DNA of 22,598 nt, from assembly GCA_002408485.1 (NCBI GenBank), contig DHSP01000078.1, positions 31,474-54,071 on the forward strand. The letters run 5' to 3'. The notes under the pieces are model-generated. The model saw only the letters and a list, made by a program, of their open reading frames with translations, did not search any database and had not been told where the DNA came from. Shown here piece after piece: positions 1 through 8,279 of the stretch; position 1 is the stretch's first letter; every line of letters starts with the position of its first letter. The DNA is from Proteiniphilum sp. UBA5283. GTDB taxonomy: Bacteria; Bacteroidota; Bacteroidia; Bacteroidales; Dysgonomonadaceae. The position numbers and the translations under genes were made by a program.

Positions 1-3000
1 GGTGCAACGGTGATTGCCACACATGTGCCCACTGGAACTGTTTATGGTGTAAGCTCCAGAGTAGATGGTTCTTTTAATTTGGCTAATATGCGTGTTGGAG
101 GGCCATATGTGGTGAAGATATCATATATAGGCTATCATACTGAAACATTTGGCGGTATTCAACTATCATTGGGTGAAGATTTTGTTTTGAATGCATTATT
201 GAAAGAAGATACCCAATTGCTTGATGAAATTGTGGTGGTCGGAGAATCAAACACTTCAGTCTTTTCATCCAATAGAACAGGGGCGCAAGAAATCATTACA
301 AGAGAGCAAATTGATAAATTGCCTACTATAACTCGCTCTTTGAACGATTTTACTAGACTTGTTCCTATGAATAGTGGTGGAAATTTTGGTGGGACTTCCT
401 ATCGCTTCAATAATGTAACTGTTGATGGTGCCTCTTTTAATAACTCTTTCGGCTTGAGTTCTTCATTAGGTGCAAGTGGTGTTGAACCAATCTCGCTCGA
501 GGCACTTGAGCAAGTTCAGGTGATGATCGCCCCCTATGACGTAAGAAATGGAGGATTCACCGGTGCAGGTATCAATTCTGTCACTAAATCAGGTAGCAAT
601 GATTTTAATGCTTCTGCTTACATGTATATAAAGAGTCCCGATTTAATGGGATACAGAATAAAAGATGAAATATTAAATGTTTCTGAATTCTCCAACAAAC
701 AATATGGGCTGAGCATTTCTGGACCAATTATTAAGAATAAGTTGTTTTTTTACATTAACGGTGAAATAGACCGCCAAGAATTGCCAATTACATACACAAC
801 AGCTAACTCCGCTGTAAATGCTGCAGATTTGAAAGATCTCTCTTCATTCTTAAACAAAGAATTAAATTACAGTCCCGGATCTTACGACCTTACTAAAAGG
901 AATACAGAGGCAAACCGACTGACAGCCCGCTTGGATTGGAATATCAATCCTAAGAATGTTCTGAGTTTGAAGTATTTTTACTTAAAATCATTCAATACAA
1001 ATAACCCCAGTACATCAGGTACTCCGTTAAATGGAAGAGGTCCTAATGAATATGCTATTCCGTTTACATCAGCATTCTACAGAGCAAATAACAACTTCAA
1101 CATCATTATGGCCGATTTAAATACGATCATCAATGATAATATGAGTAATTATTTTAAAATTGGTTATTCCGCATTGCGAGATTTCAGAGATATGGATGGA
1201 GGTTTCTTTCCTCAAGTCGATATCCTGAATGGTAATGCCGGTAATCTTATGGCTTATACTACTTTTGGGACAGAAGCCAATTCTTATAACAACAGGTTAA
1301 ATACAAATATTTTCCAGATTCAGGATAACTTTGTAATGAATCTTGGCAAACATCAGATCACAATTGGTACTCAAAGTGATTATCGATCATTTAGTAATGG
1401 TTTTGCCCAGAATTATCCAGGAGCTTGGGTGTTTTCATCAATAGATGACTTTAAATTCAACGTTCTAGCCACAAAAGATTATTTGAGCAGTCATAATGGA
1501 AGTATCGCCGGTTTCAATATCAACAATTATAATCCATCAACTTACGGTTTGAATCCAATTAACGGAGGTTTGACCAATTCATCGGGTACCGGTTTTTCAT
1601 ATTATTCGCAAAAATATGCAATCGGTGATTCATTCCCCTTTGCTGAAGTGAATGTAATGCAGTTGGGCTTTTATGTTCAAGATAAATGGACAATCAACGA
1701 TAAACTGAATGTTACATACGGGTTGCGAGCTGATGTTCCTGTATTTATGACAGATCTACCATCAAACGAAAGAGTTGCCGGGGAAACTTATAGAGATGGG
1801 ATAAAGATTGATGTTTCCAAATACCCTTCTACCAAAATACTTCTTTCCCCTCGCATTGGATTTAATTTCAAACCGTTGGACGATGCATCTCTTCAATTTA
1901 GAGGAGGTACGGGGATTTTTGCCGGAACGCCGCCATATGTATGGCTCAGTAATCAGGCTGGAAACAACGGAGTCTTATTCGGAGATTTAAATGTGCGTGG
2001 TGCAGACCTTGCTACAATGGGCTTTACAGGTGATATAAATAGCTATAAACCTGCATCAGGAACACCTCCGCGTGGTGATATCGCCATTACAGATCCTGAT
2101 TTTAAATATCCTACTCTTTGGAAAACCAATCTGGCTGCAGACTACAGGTTTCTGGACGGCTGGATTGCTACAATAGAGTTTTTACACTCTAAGGACTTGA
2201 ATGCTATTTATCATGATAATATTGGCATTATCAGAACTACAAATTTTGTAAATGACGGTTCAGGTGAAAATGTACGTCCTGTTTACGCAGGATATTATAG
2301 TGATGAGGTCGGCAATGACAAGGCTGCCTATAATGTAGTGATGTTGCGTAACACGGATAAGGGATATTCTTGGTTTACAACACTTCAATTACAAAAGAAT
2401 TTCAATGATGGTGTACTCAAAGGGCTGAATATGAATGGCTCTTATACATTTGGAAAGGCTAAGGCTGTTACAGATGGAACTTCTTCTGTTGCAACTTCTG
2501 CCTGGAAGTATCGCCCCGCACTCGATCCTAATTCACAAGAACTTGGTTATTCAGCCGGTTCTATGGATGGTAGATTATTGCTTTCCGCATCTTACACTGC
2601 CGACTGGGGTAAAAACTCTTCAACCAGTCTTGGGTTGATTTATCAGCGATATCGTCCTTTCCGATATACCTACGCGTATAATGGTGATGCGAATGGGGAT
2701 ACTCAAACGGCGAATGACTTAATTTATATTCCTAACAGCCTGTCTGAAATATCGGCAAACTTAGATCCAAAAGGATTTACCAACCAACAAGAAGCTTGGG
2801 AAGCATTGGATGCTTTTATTTCTCAGGACCCCTATCTGAAAGGACGTCGAGGTAAGTTTGCTGAAAGAAATGGAGCTGCTGCACCTTTTGCCAATCAACT
2901 TGATTTAAGCGTAAATCATGATATCCGAATTTATCAAGTAAACGAGAAATATCATACACTGCGTTTAAGTTTTAATATTGCTAACTTTTTAAATTTGCTC

Positions 3001-3201
3001 AACAAAGATTGGGGTGTACAGCAAACAACTGTACTGGGCAATCAGCAGTATCAATTCTTAAAAGTAGAACAGAAGCCAACAGCGGCGAATAACTATACTT
3101 TGAGATATAGCATGAACAACAACTTACCTGAAACTTTCAAGGATTATTTAGGTAATGATTCGCGTTGGCAAATGCAGTTTGGTATCAAGTATATTTTTTA
3201 G
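1..3201 (+). CDS. Oar-like TonB-dependent receptor, 5' truncated by window edge
   Basis: Outer-membrane TonB-dependent transporter of the Oar-like type; the substrate cannot be told from the sequence. The reading frame is open from base 1, so the signal peptide and first part of the N-terminal domain lie upstream; 1066 residues are visible. Residues about 1-75 are the end of a carboxypeptidase-regulatory-like beta-sandwich (SRVDGSFNLANMRVGGPY, ISYIGY). DEIVVVGE follows at about residue 75, then a plug domain to about residue 200 with NNVTVDGASF and GGFTGAGINSVTKSGSN, the last a hallmark of Oar-like rather than SusC proteins. The rest is a beta-barrel ending in aromatic FGIKYIF, as outer-membrane proteins do. 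No SusD-like lipoprotein follows; a strong terminator does. The gene looks more AT-rich than its neighbours, by eye only. Family call is firm; ligand unknown. Confidence 0.93.
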   Translation, partial: GATVIATHVPTGTVYGVSSRVDGSFNLANMRVGGPYVVKISYIGYHTETFGGIQLSLGEDFVLNALLKEDTQLLDEIVVVGESNTSVFSSNRTGAQEIITREQIDKLPTITRSLNDFTRLVPMNSGGNFGGTSYRFNNVTVDGASFNNSFGLSSSLGASGVEPISLEALEQVQVMIAPYDVRNGGFTGAGINSVTKSGSNDFNASAYMYIKSPDLMGYRIKDEILNVSEFSNKQYGLSISGPIIKNKLFFYINGEIDRQELPITYTTANSAVNAADLKDLSSFLNKELNYSPGSYDLTKRNTEANRLTARLDWNINPKNVLSLKYFYLKSFNTNNPSTSGTPLNGRGPNEYAIPFTSAFYRANNNFNIIMADLNTIINDNMSNYFKIGYSALRDFRDMDGGFFPQVDILNGNAGNLMAYTTFGTEANSYNNRLNTNIFQIQDNFVMNLGKHQITIGTQSDYRSFSNGFAQNYPGAWVFSSIDDFKFNVLATKDYLSSHNGSIAGFNINNYNPSTYGLNPINGGLTNSSGTGFSYYSQKYAIGDSFPFAEVNVMQLGFYVQDKWTINDKLNVTYGLRADVPVFMTDLPSNERVAGETYRDGIKIDVSKYPSTKILLSPRIGFNFKPLDDASLQFRGGTGIFAGTPPYVWLSNQAGNNGVLFGDLNVRGADLATMGFTGDINSYKPASGTPPRGDIAITDPDFKYPTLWKTNLAADYRFLDGWIATIEFLHSKDLNAIYHDNIGIIRTTNFVNDGSGENVRPVYAGYYSDEVGNDKAAYNVVMLRNTDKGYSWFTTLQLQKNFNDGVLKGLNMNGSYTFGKAKAVTDGTSSVATSAWKYRPALDPNSQELGYSAGSMDGRLLLSASYTADWGKNSSTSLGLIYQRYRPFRYTYAYNGDANGDTQTANDLIYIPNSLSEISANLDPKGFTNQQEAWEALDAFISQDPYLKGRRGKFAERNGAAAPFANQLDLSVNHDIRIYQVNEKYHTLRLSFNIANFLNLLNKDWGVQQTTVLGNQQYQFLKVEQKPTAANNYTLRYSMNNNLPETFKDYLGNDSRWQMQFGIKYIF

Positions 3202-3228
3202 TTTTTCAAACACAAAAACGAAGTTTGG

Positions 3229-3266
3229 ACAGATCCTGCAAGATAAGTGCAGGATCTGTTTTTTTA
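3229..3266 (+). terminator. Rho-independent terminator after the TonB receptor
   Basis: Perfect 12-bp stem: ACAGATCCTGCA (3229-3240) pairs with TGCAGGATCTGT (3248-3259) across a 7-nt loop, followed by a T-run to 3265. It lies 27 nt after the receptor stop codon. Confidence 0.93.
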
Positions 3267-3493
3267 TTGTGACAGGAGCGCAAGTACTAGATTATTCAGA
3301 TATTAAGCATTTCATAGACAGATAAAAATCATCTTAGAGACCTTTTTGACAAAACTAAATTTCAAAATGACAAAGAAGAACGGCTTCATCACCCCATGCA
3401 GTAAGGTAACCTAAAACGCAGTATACACTTTTTACTTTGTTCAACAAGCAAACTCTTACACTATGAAAAAGTAAGTTACATAACGGAAATTTT
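3267..3493. other. Intergenic stretch without a recognised gene
   Basis: AT-rich spacer between the receptor terminator and the promoter of the CBM9-like gene. I see no RNA gene or credible ORF. The only coding-like element is a start codon followed by two lysine codons and a stop (3463-3474), which resembles the first codons of an exported protein cut short. Confidence 0.5.
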
Positions 3494-3525
3494 TTTGTCT
3501 GTTTTGTCTAAAAAGGATATCTTTG
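3494..3525 (+). promoter_or_regulatory. Bacteroidota-type promoter for the CBM9-like/kinase operon
   Basis: TTTG at 3494-3497 is followed after exactly 20 nt by TATCTTTG at 3518-3525. This matches the published Bacteroides consensus (-33 TTTG, -7 TAnnTTTG) in both boxes and is the most complete promoter in the window. Transcription would start about 7 nt downstream, giving a leader of only about 13 nt before the start codon at 3545. Confidence 0.75.
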
Positions 3526-3544
3526 AGGAAATTTATTCAGAAAT

Positions 3545-4192
3545 ATGAAACGACTGCAAGTACCCAATCAGCATATTTCACAATGGGAAACGGTTTTTGA
3601 CAGGATTAAAATGCTTCACGAGGAGGGGGTGGAAGCGGCCATTGATCAGGTAAACTGGAAAAGTGATTTTCCTAAGTCGCTTCCTGTCACAGTACGTGTG
3701 GCACACGACGGGGAGAGGCTCTACCTGTATTATATCGTGACCGGGGAAGCGATCCGTGCCGAAAACAGAAAAGATTTCGGGTCGGTATGGGAAGATAGCT
3801 GTGTGGAGTTTTTTATGCAACGTGAGGGCGAAAAGATATACCGTAACTTCGAGTGCAATGTGCTGGGTGTTCTGTTGGCAGCCCAACACGAAACAAGAGA
3901 GAAAGCTGTACAGCTCACTCGTGAAGTGCAGTCGGTTTTCAGGCATAGCACCATCTGCCACAGATATGAGGAGGGGAGACAGGTTAGCGACTGGACCATG
4001 TATCTGGAGATACCGAAAGAAGTGATGGGGTTTGCTGAACATGAATCGCTTGCTGGACAGAAAATACGGGCTAACTTTTACAAGTGTGGCGACAAGACAC
4101 CCGAACCTCATTTCCTCAGCTGGAGCTCTATCGATCTGCCTTCCCCCAACTTTCATGTACCCCGGTTTTTCGGAATCCTGGAGTTGGAATAA
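3545..4192 (+). CDS. Carbohydrate-binding family 9-like protein (CBM9-like), cytosolic
   Basis: A 215-residue protein resembling the stand-alone CBM9-like family of Bacteroidota. The beta-sandwich pattern is visible: a VTVRVAHDGERLYLYYIVTG strand pair near residues 48-67, then GSVWEDSCVEFFM near 79-91, where the aromatic/acidic WEDSCVEFF block is the family's most recognisable motif. Later blocks are DWTMYLEIPKE, RANFYKCGD and HFLSWSSIDLPSPNFHVPRFFG, the usual C-terminal end. No signal peptide, lipobox or membrane segment is present, so the product should stay in the cytoplasm, odd for a carbohydrate-binding fold. It has its own promoter and is followed 59 nt later by a NahK-like sugar kinase, which suggests it handles a cytosolic sugar or glycoside. 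The ligand and any catalytic activity are unknown. The start at 3545 fits the promoter and the family N-terminus. Confidence 0.85.
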   Translation: MKRLQVPNQHISQWETVFDRIKMLHEEGVEAAIDQVNWKSDFPKSLPVTVRVAHDGERLYLYYIVTGEAIRAENRKDFGSVWEDSCVEFFMQREGEKIYRNFECNVLGVLLAAQHETREKAVQLTREVQSVFRHSTICHRYEEGRQVSDWTMYLEIPKEVMGFAEHESLAGQKIRANFYKCGDKTPEPHFLSWSSIDLPSPNFHVPRFFGILELE

Positions 4193-4251
4193 GCAGGAAT
4201 TAAAAACAAACGAAAATAATCTTCATATAAACAAATTATAAAACAGCGGGA

Positions 4252-5352
4252 ATGAATGATCATGGCAGGCTGAAAGAAATCGTCTTTCAATTTATCGGAC
4301 AGAATGAAAATGTACAGATTAACCCTCTTGGTAAAGGGCATATCAACGACTCTTACAAGGTGATATCAGCCAATAACGAATATGTACTGCAGCGGATCAA
4401 TCACCATATTTTTCAACATGTCCCCGAACTGCAGAACAATATCTTCAGGGTAACGAGCCATATCCGTGCAAAACTCGGGGAGCAGGGTGTGGAAGATATC
4501 GACAGAAAAGTACTCACCCTGGTACCTGCGCGTGATGGAAAACTTTATTTCAATGATAGTTATGGCGATTACTGGCGGATGATGGATTTCATCAGCAACA
4601 GCAAGAGTTATGATGAGATAAATCCGGAACTGGCATATCGTGCAGGAATGGCTTTTGGCGATTTTCAAAAGATGTTGTCCGATTTGCCGGGTGAACCTCT
4701 TTTTGAAACCATCCCCGGCTTTCACAATATGGAATCACGTCTCGAAACATTCCGCGCGTCGGTAAAGGCAAACAAAGCGGGGAGGTTAAGTGATAGCGAA
4801 GTGGCTGACCTTGTTAAAGAGATAGAAGCCCGTGCCAAGGAGATGTGTAAGGCAGAACAATTACACAGGGAAGGAAAACTTCCGAAGCGTACAAACCATT
4901 GTGATACGAAAGTAAACAACATCCTTTTCGATGTACAGGATCAGGTCCTTTGCGTGGTGGATCTCGATACGGTGATGCCGGGATATGTATTGTCCGATTT
5001 CGGTGATTTTATCCGTACCGGTGCCAATACCGGCGCTGAGGATGATGAAAATTTAGACAATATCTCAGTTGACCTGGCCATCTTTGAAGGATATGCAAAG
5101 GGATACCTGCAAAAAGCGGCATCATTTCTGACGAAAACAGAAATAGAGAATCTTGCTTTCGGCGCAAAGTTGCTGACCTATATGCAAACGGTACGCTTCT
5201 TCACCGATTATATCGATGGCGATACCTACTATAAGATTGCCTATCCCAATCACAACCTGGTACGTACAAAAGCCCAGTTTAAATTGCTGCAAAGCCTTGA
5301 AGCAAATTTCGAAGAAATGCAGCGGATCGTGCTCGATGCCGCAGGCCGCTGA
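4252..5352 (+). CDS. NahK-like sugar kinase (aminoglycoside phosphotransferase fold)
   Basis: A 366-residue kinase of the APH/choline-kinase fold, most like N-acetylhexosamine 1-kinase relatives, which phosphorylate the anomeric carbon of free HexNAc so that it can enter nucleotide-sugar or amino-sugar pathways. The N-lobe shows a nucleotide-binding loop (PLGKGHINDSYKV, residues 25-37) and YVLQRIN (44-50) with the expected strand order. The catalytic loop is HCDTKVNNILFD (216-227), with D218 as presumed base. The metal-binding segment is VVDLDTVMPG (235-244), followed by DFGDFIR (249-255). Length and motif order fit NahK relatives better than antibiotic-resistance enzymes. It is probably cotranscribed with the upstream CBM9-like gene. 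The exact substrate is inferred: GlcNAc/GalNAc is the best guess, but another hexose is possible. No Shine-Dalgarno site is seen before the start. Confidence 0.82.
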   Translation: MNDHGRLKEIVFQFIGQNENVQINPLGKGHINDSYKVISANNEYVLQRINHHIFQHVPELQNNIFRVTSHIRAKLGEQGVEDIDRKVLTLVPARDGKLYFNDSYGDYWRMMDFISNSKSYDEINPELAYRAGMAFGDFQKMLSDLPGEPLFETIPGFHNMESRLETFRASVKANKAGRLSDSEVADLVKEIEARAKEMCKAEQLHREGKLPKRTNHCDTKVNNILFDVQDQVLCVVDLDTVMPGYVLSDFGDFIRTGANTGAEDDENLDNISVDLAIFEGYAKGYLQKAASFLTKTEIENLAFGAKLLTYMQTVRFFTDYIDGDTYYKIAYPNHNLVRTKAQFKLLQSLEANFEEMQRIVLDAAGR

Positions 5353-5404
5353 TAGCTAATACAAATAATTATCGTAAAAACAGTCGGCGCAAAGAAAAAA
5401 TCAT

Positions 5405-5412
5405 TATCTTTG
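5405..5412 (+). promoter_or_regulatory. -7 box upstream of the DUF177-rpmF operon
   Basis: TATCTTTG matches the Bacteroidota -7 consensus TAnnTTTG exactly. No clear TTTG lies 19-21 nt upstream, so the -33 element is weak. The inferred transcription start near 5419 leaves a leader of about 19 nt, which includes GAGGAG at 5427-5432. That Shine-Dalgarno-like site sits 5 nt before the GTG start, unusual in this window and supporting the start. Confidence 0.65.
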
Positions 5413-5437
5413 CACCGCTTTATTTTGAGGAGAAAAC

Positions 5438-6019
5438 GTGGCAAAGTTCAGTTTGTACAATATTTCCCTAAAAAACCTTTCTGCCGGACTACATACCTAT
5501 GAGTATGAGCTGGATAGGAAATTCTTCGAGGCTATAGACGGCGACGAAGTAAAGAAAGGTAATGTGAAGGTGACAGCCACTGTGAGGAGAACGTCATCGA
5601 CCTTCGAAATTAATTTCGATATTAACGGGGTGGTGCAGGTACCCTGCACACGCTGTTTAGATGATGTGGATCAGGAGGTGGATACCAAAAATAGGCTCAT
5701 CGTGAAGTTTGGAAAAGAATATTCCGAAGAGAGCGACGAGATCGTGATCATCCCGGAGGAAGAGGGCGAAATAAACATCGCGTGGTTTCTGTACGAATTC
5801 ATTGCACTGGCTATTCCCATTAAACATGTTCATCCGTCTGGCGAATGCAACAGGTTGGTTTCCTCAAAACTGCGCAAGCACCGTGCAGTAAATGACGATG
5901 ACGACGACATGAGCGACGAGGATGCACCTGATGACGATGAATTCACCAACGAAGACGATGCGCAGGTTACCGATCCCCGATGGGATGCCCTGAAAGGATT
6001 GAATATCGACGATAATTGA
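5438..6019 (+). CDS. DUF177/YceD family protein upstream of rpmF
   Basis: A 193-residue YceD/DUF177 protein, a family almost always encoded just before rpmF and linked in other organisms to 23S rRNA or large-subunit maturation; the biochemistry here is not established. The paired cysteines typical of the family are at 70 and 73 (VPCTRCLDD), followed by KNRLIVKFG and a conserved IAWFLYEFIALAIPIKHVHPSGEC block (about 114-137) with a third cysteine. DPRWDALKGL (179-188) is the usual C-terminal motif. Between about 152 and 174 lies a very acidic insert rich in D and E. The start is GTG, supported by a GAGGAG site 5 nt upstream, rare for this phylum. L32 follows after 29 nt, so the pair is surely one operon. 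Confidence 0.88.
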   Translation: MAKFSLYNISLKNLSAGLHTYEYELDRKFFEAIDGDEVKKGNVKVTATVRRTSSTFEINFDINGVVQVPCTRCLDDVDQEVDTKNRLIVKFGKEYSEESDEIVIIPEEEGEINIAWFLYEFIALAIPIKHVHPSGECNRLVSSKLRKHRAVNDDDDDMSDEDAPDDDEFTNEDDAQVTDPRWDALKGLNIDDN

Positions 6020-6048
6020 AATATAAACAGTAAAAATTACACATACAA

Positions 6049-6234
6049 ATGGCACATCCAAAAAGAAGACAGTCTTCTGCAAGACAAGGAAAAAGAAGGT
6101 CGCATGACCATGCTAAACTGCCCACAATGGCAATTTGCCCGAACTGCGGTGCTTGGCATATTTATCATACCGTGTGCGGCGAATGCGGGTATTACAGAGG
6201 GAAATTGGCTATTGAAAAAGAGGTTACGGCTTAG
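6049..6234 (+). CDS. rpmF: 50S ribosomal protein L32
   Basis: A 61-residue protein starting MAHPKRRQSSARQGKRRSHD, the highly basic N-terminal tail typical of bacterial L32, which reaches into the large ribosomal subunit. Four cysteines in two CxxC pairs (C30/C33 in CPNC and C43/C46 in CGEC) form the expected zinc ribbon, so this is the zinc-binding form, not the cysteine-free paralogue some bacteria use under zinc limitation. Length, motifs and the DUF177 neighbour make the call secure. A terminator follows 29 nt after the stop, so L32 ends the two-gene transcript. Confidence 0.98.
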   Translation: MAHPKRRQSSARQGKRRSHDHAKLPTMAICPNCGAWHIYHTVCGECGYYRGKLAIEKEVTA

Positions 6235-6263
6235 ACCTTCCCTTTGGTTTATAAAATAAAAGA

Positions 6264-6299
6264 CCCTGAAATGACATGATCGTGTTTCAGGGTTTTTTT
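6264..6299 (+). terminator. Rho-independent terminator between rpmF and fabH
   Basis: CCCTGAAA (6264-6271) pairs perfectly with TTTCAGGG (6285-6292) across a 13-nt loop and is followed by seven T residues. It separates the ribosomal pair from fabH, whose start lies 25 nt further on, so some read-through may supply fabH. Confidence 0.88.
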
Positions 6300-6323
6300 C
6301 TCACATTCATATCATTAACGACG

Positions 6324-7337
6324 ATGAAACAACTGAACGCCGTGATCACCGGGATTACTGCAAGTGTACCGGATTATATTCTTACCAATGAGGAACTCTC
6401 TACCATGGTGGATACTTCAGATGAGTGGATCATGACCCGGGTAGGAATAAAGGAAAGACGTATTTTAAAAGGTGATCAACAGGGTATTTCGGTCCTTGGT
6501 ACGCAAGCCGTGACCCAGTTACTGAAGAAAACCAAAACTTCGCCTGCCGAAATCGATGCGGTTATATTTGCAACATCCACTCCAGACCACCTCTTTCCAT
6601 CGGCTGCATCTATTGTTGCAGAAAATACCGGGATAAAAAACGCTTTCTGTTTTGATATGGAAGTGGCTTGTTCTGGCTTTGTATATGGTTTGGAGATATG
6701 TAACGGGTTGATAAAGACCGGGAAATACAAAAAGATAATTCTATTGGCGGGAGACAAAATGTCGTCCATCACCAATTATAAAGACCGGACCACCTGCCCG
6801 CTCTTCGGCGATGCAGCTGGAGCAGTTCTCATTGAACCTACCGAAGAGAATATCGGTATTATCGATGCAGAGCTTCATTCTGACGGAGTCGGTTACAAAC
6901 CTTTGCAACTGAAAGCGGGGGGGAGTAAATATCCTGCTTCACACGAGACAGTGGATAACGCAGAGCATACTGTCCACCAGGACGGAAAAATTGTGTTTAA
7001 ATATGCTGTATCCCGCATGTCGGAGGTTTCTGAATCTATCATGAAAAGGAACAACCTGACAGTCGACGATGTAGACTGGTTGGTCCCCCATCAGGCGAAC
7101 ATGCGGATCATAGATGCTGCAGTGGAACGAACCGGACTGCCTCGTGAGAAGGTAATGGTCAACATTGAACGATACGGCAACACCAGCGCCGGAACCATCC
7201 CTCTTTGTCTGTGGGAGTGGGAATCCAAACTGCGCAAAGGAGATAACGTGATTCTTACTGCTTTTGGTGCCGGCTTTTCATGGGGAAGTGTCTACCTGAA
7301 ATGGGGATATGATTATGAGGAAACACAGCATTGCTGA
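6324..7337 (+). CDS. fabH: Beta-ketoacyl-[acyl-carrier-protein] synthase III (KAS III)
   Basis: FabH condenses an acyl-CoA primer with malonyl-ACP to start type II fatty-acid synthesis. The 337-residue product starts MKQLNAVITGITASVPDYIL. An upstream in-frame ATG at 6276 lies inside the preceding terminator, so the 6324 start is preferred. The complete thiolase-fold catalytic triad is visible: C116 in EVACSGF, H256 in VPHQAN and N286 in RYGNTSAGT. DEWIMTRVGIKERR (33-46) is the usual CoA-binding-side motif and FGDAAGAVL (161-169) the usual core strand. No plsX lies between rpmF and fabH, unlike the common rpmF-plsX-fabH order. No promoter box is evident in the 24 nt after the terminator. Confidence 0.96.
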   Translation: MKQLNAVITGITASVPDYILTNEELSTMVDTSDEWIMTRVGIKERRILKGDQQGISVLGTQAVTQLLKKTKTSPAEIDAVIFATSTPDHLFPSAASIVAENTGIKNAFCFDMEVACSGFVYGLEICNGLIKTGKYKKIILLAGDKMSSITNYKDRTTCPLFGDAAGAVLIEPTEENIGIIDAELHSDGVGYKPLQLKAGGSKYPASHETVDNAEHTVHQDGKIVFKYAVSRMSEVSESIMKRNNLTVDDVDWLVPHQANMRIIDAAVERTGLPREKVMVNIERYGNTSAGTIPLCLWEWESKLRKGDNVILTAFGAGFSWGSVYLKWGYDYEETQHC

Positions 7338-7388
7338 GCGGCGAATGTTGACAAACGAAAACTGACAATAGAACACCGAATCCAATAT

Positions 7389-8279
7389 ATGCAGCAAGAT
7401 CATCGTTCGGGCTTCGTAAATATCGTGGGCAATCCCAATGTGGGGAAATCTACGTTGATGAACCGGCTGGTGGGCGAGAAACTGTCCATTATCACGGCCA
7501 AGGCGCAGACAACGCGACACCGCATAATCGGAATCGTCAATACGCCTGCATACCAGGTCGTATACTCTGATACGCCGGGAGTGCTGCAACCCAATTATAA
7601 GCTGCAGGAGCAGATGCTTAATTTCTCCCTTTCGGCATTACAGGATGCCGATGTGCTGCTTTATGTAACCGACGTGGTGGAGAAGATCGATAAAAACGAT
7701 GATTTCCTTGCTAAAGTGCGGCAACTTGAACTTCCGGTGCTGTTGTTGATTAATAAAATTGACCAGACCAATCAAACCGGACTGGAGACATTGGTATCAC
7801 AATGGCAGCAGCTGTTGCCCAAAGCAGAGATTTACCCGATTTCTGCATTGAATAATTTTGGGGTAGATACAGTGCAGAAACGAGTGTTGGAACTTTTGCC
7901 GGAATCGCCTCCCTATTTTGAAAAAGATGCTCTAACCGATAAGCCTGCCCGTTTTTTTGTGGCAGAGATTATCCGGGAGAAGGCGCTCCTGCTTTATCAG
8001 AAAGAGGTTCCTTACTCCATAGAGGTAGGTGTGGAAGAGTTTAAAGAAGAAAAAGAGATCATCAGAATAAGAGCAATTATTTTGGTGGAAAGAGATACCC
8101 AGAAAGGAATTGTGATCGGCCACAAAGGGGAAGCCCTTAAGAAACTGGGAACAATGGCGCGCAAAGATATTGAACGGTTTTTTGAAAAAAAGATCTTTTT
8201 ACAACTCTATGTGAAGGTCGAAAAAGACTGGCGCAACAGAGACAATATGCTGAAAACATTCGGGTATAAACTGGATTGA
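7389..8279 (+). CDS. era: GTPase Era, 16S rRNA/30S assembly factor
   Basis: Essential GTPase that binds the 3' end of 16S rRNA and checks small-subunit maturation. All GTPase motifs are present in 296 residues: G1 GNPNVGKST (14-22), G2 region around QTTRHR (40-45), G3 DTPG (61-64), G4 NKID (122-125) and G5 SAL (152-154). The C-terminal KH RNA-binding domain carries GIVIGHKGEALKKLG (240-254), with GHKG as the RNA-contacting GxxG loop. Length is typical. It starts 51 nt after fabH and is probably in the same transcript. The 51-nt leader includes GAACACCGA (7371-7379), also found twice in the leader of the RNA methyltransferase gene at 20776. Confidence 0.97.
   Translation: MQQDHRSGFVNIVGNPNVGKSTLMNRLVGEKLSIITAKAQTTRHRIIGIVNTPAYQVVYSDTPGVLQPNYKLQEQMLNFSLSALQDADVLLYVTDVVEKIDKNDDFLAKVRQLELPVLLLINKIDQTNQTGLETLVSQWQQLLPKAEIYPISALNNFGVDTVQKRVLELLPESPPYFEKDALTDKPARFFVAEIIREKALLLYQKEVPYSIEVGVEEFKEEKEIIRIRAIILVERDTQKGIVIGHKGEALKKLGTMARKDIERFFEKKIFLQLYVKVEKDWRNRDNMLKTFGYKLD

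Noticed and set aside
1..3201. SusC-type receptor of a polysaccharide utilisation locus
   Set aside because: The plug carries the Oar-like GAGINSVTKSG motif, no SusD follows, and a terminator ends the transcript.
3578..4156. Long antisense ORF (192 codons) opposite the CBM9-like gene
   Set aside because: It lies wholly within a well-supported CDS, has no domain pattern, and is a typical shadow of codon bias.
4252..5352. Aminoglycoside resistance kinase
   Set aside because: The fold is shared, but HCDTKVNN, DLDT and overall length fit NahK-like sugar kinases, and nothing mobile or resistance-related is nearby.
5864..6082. Minus-strand ORF rich in V and I opposite the acidic tail of the DUF177 protein
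   Set aside because: Complement of Asp/Glu codons (GAC/GAT) reads as Val/Ile; it is an artefact of the acidic coding sequence.
6276..6323. Upstream in-frame extension of fabH (MIVFQGFFLTFISLTT)
   Set aside because: It would start inside the rpmF terminator hairpin, and the FabH family begins at the downstream methionine; the hydrophobic stretch comes from the T-run.
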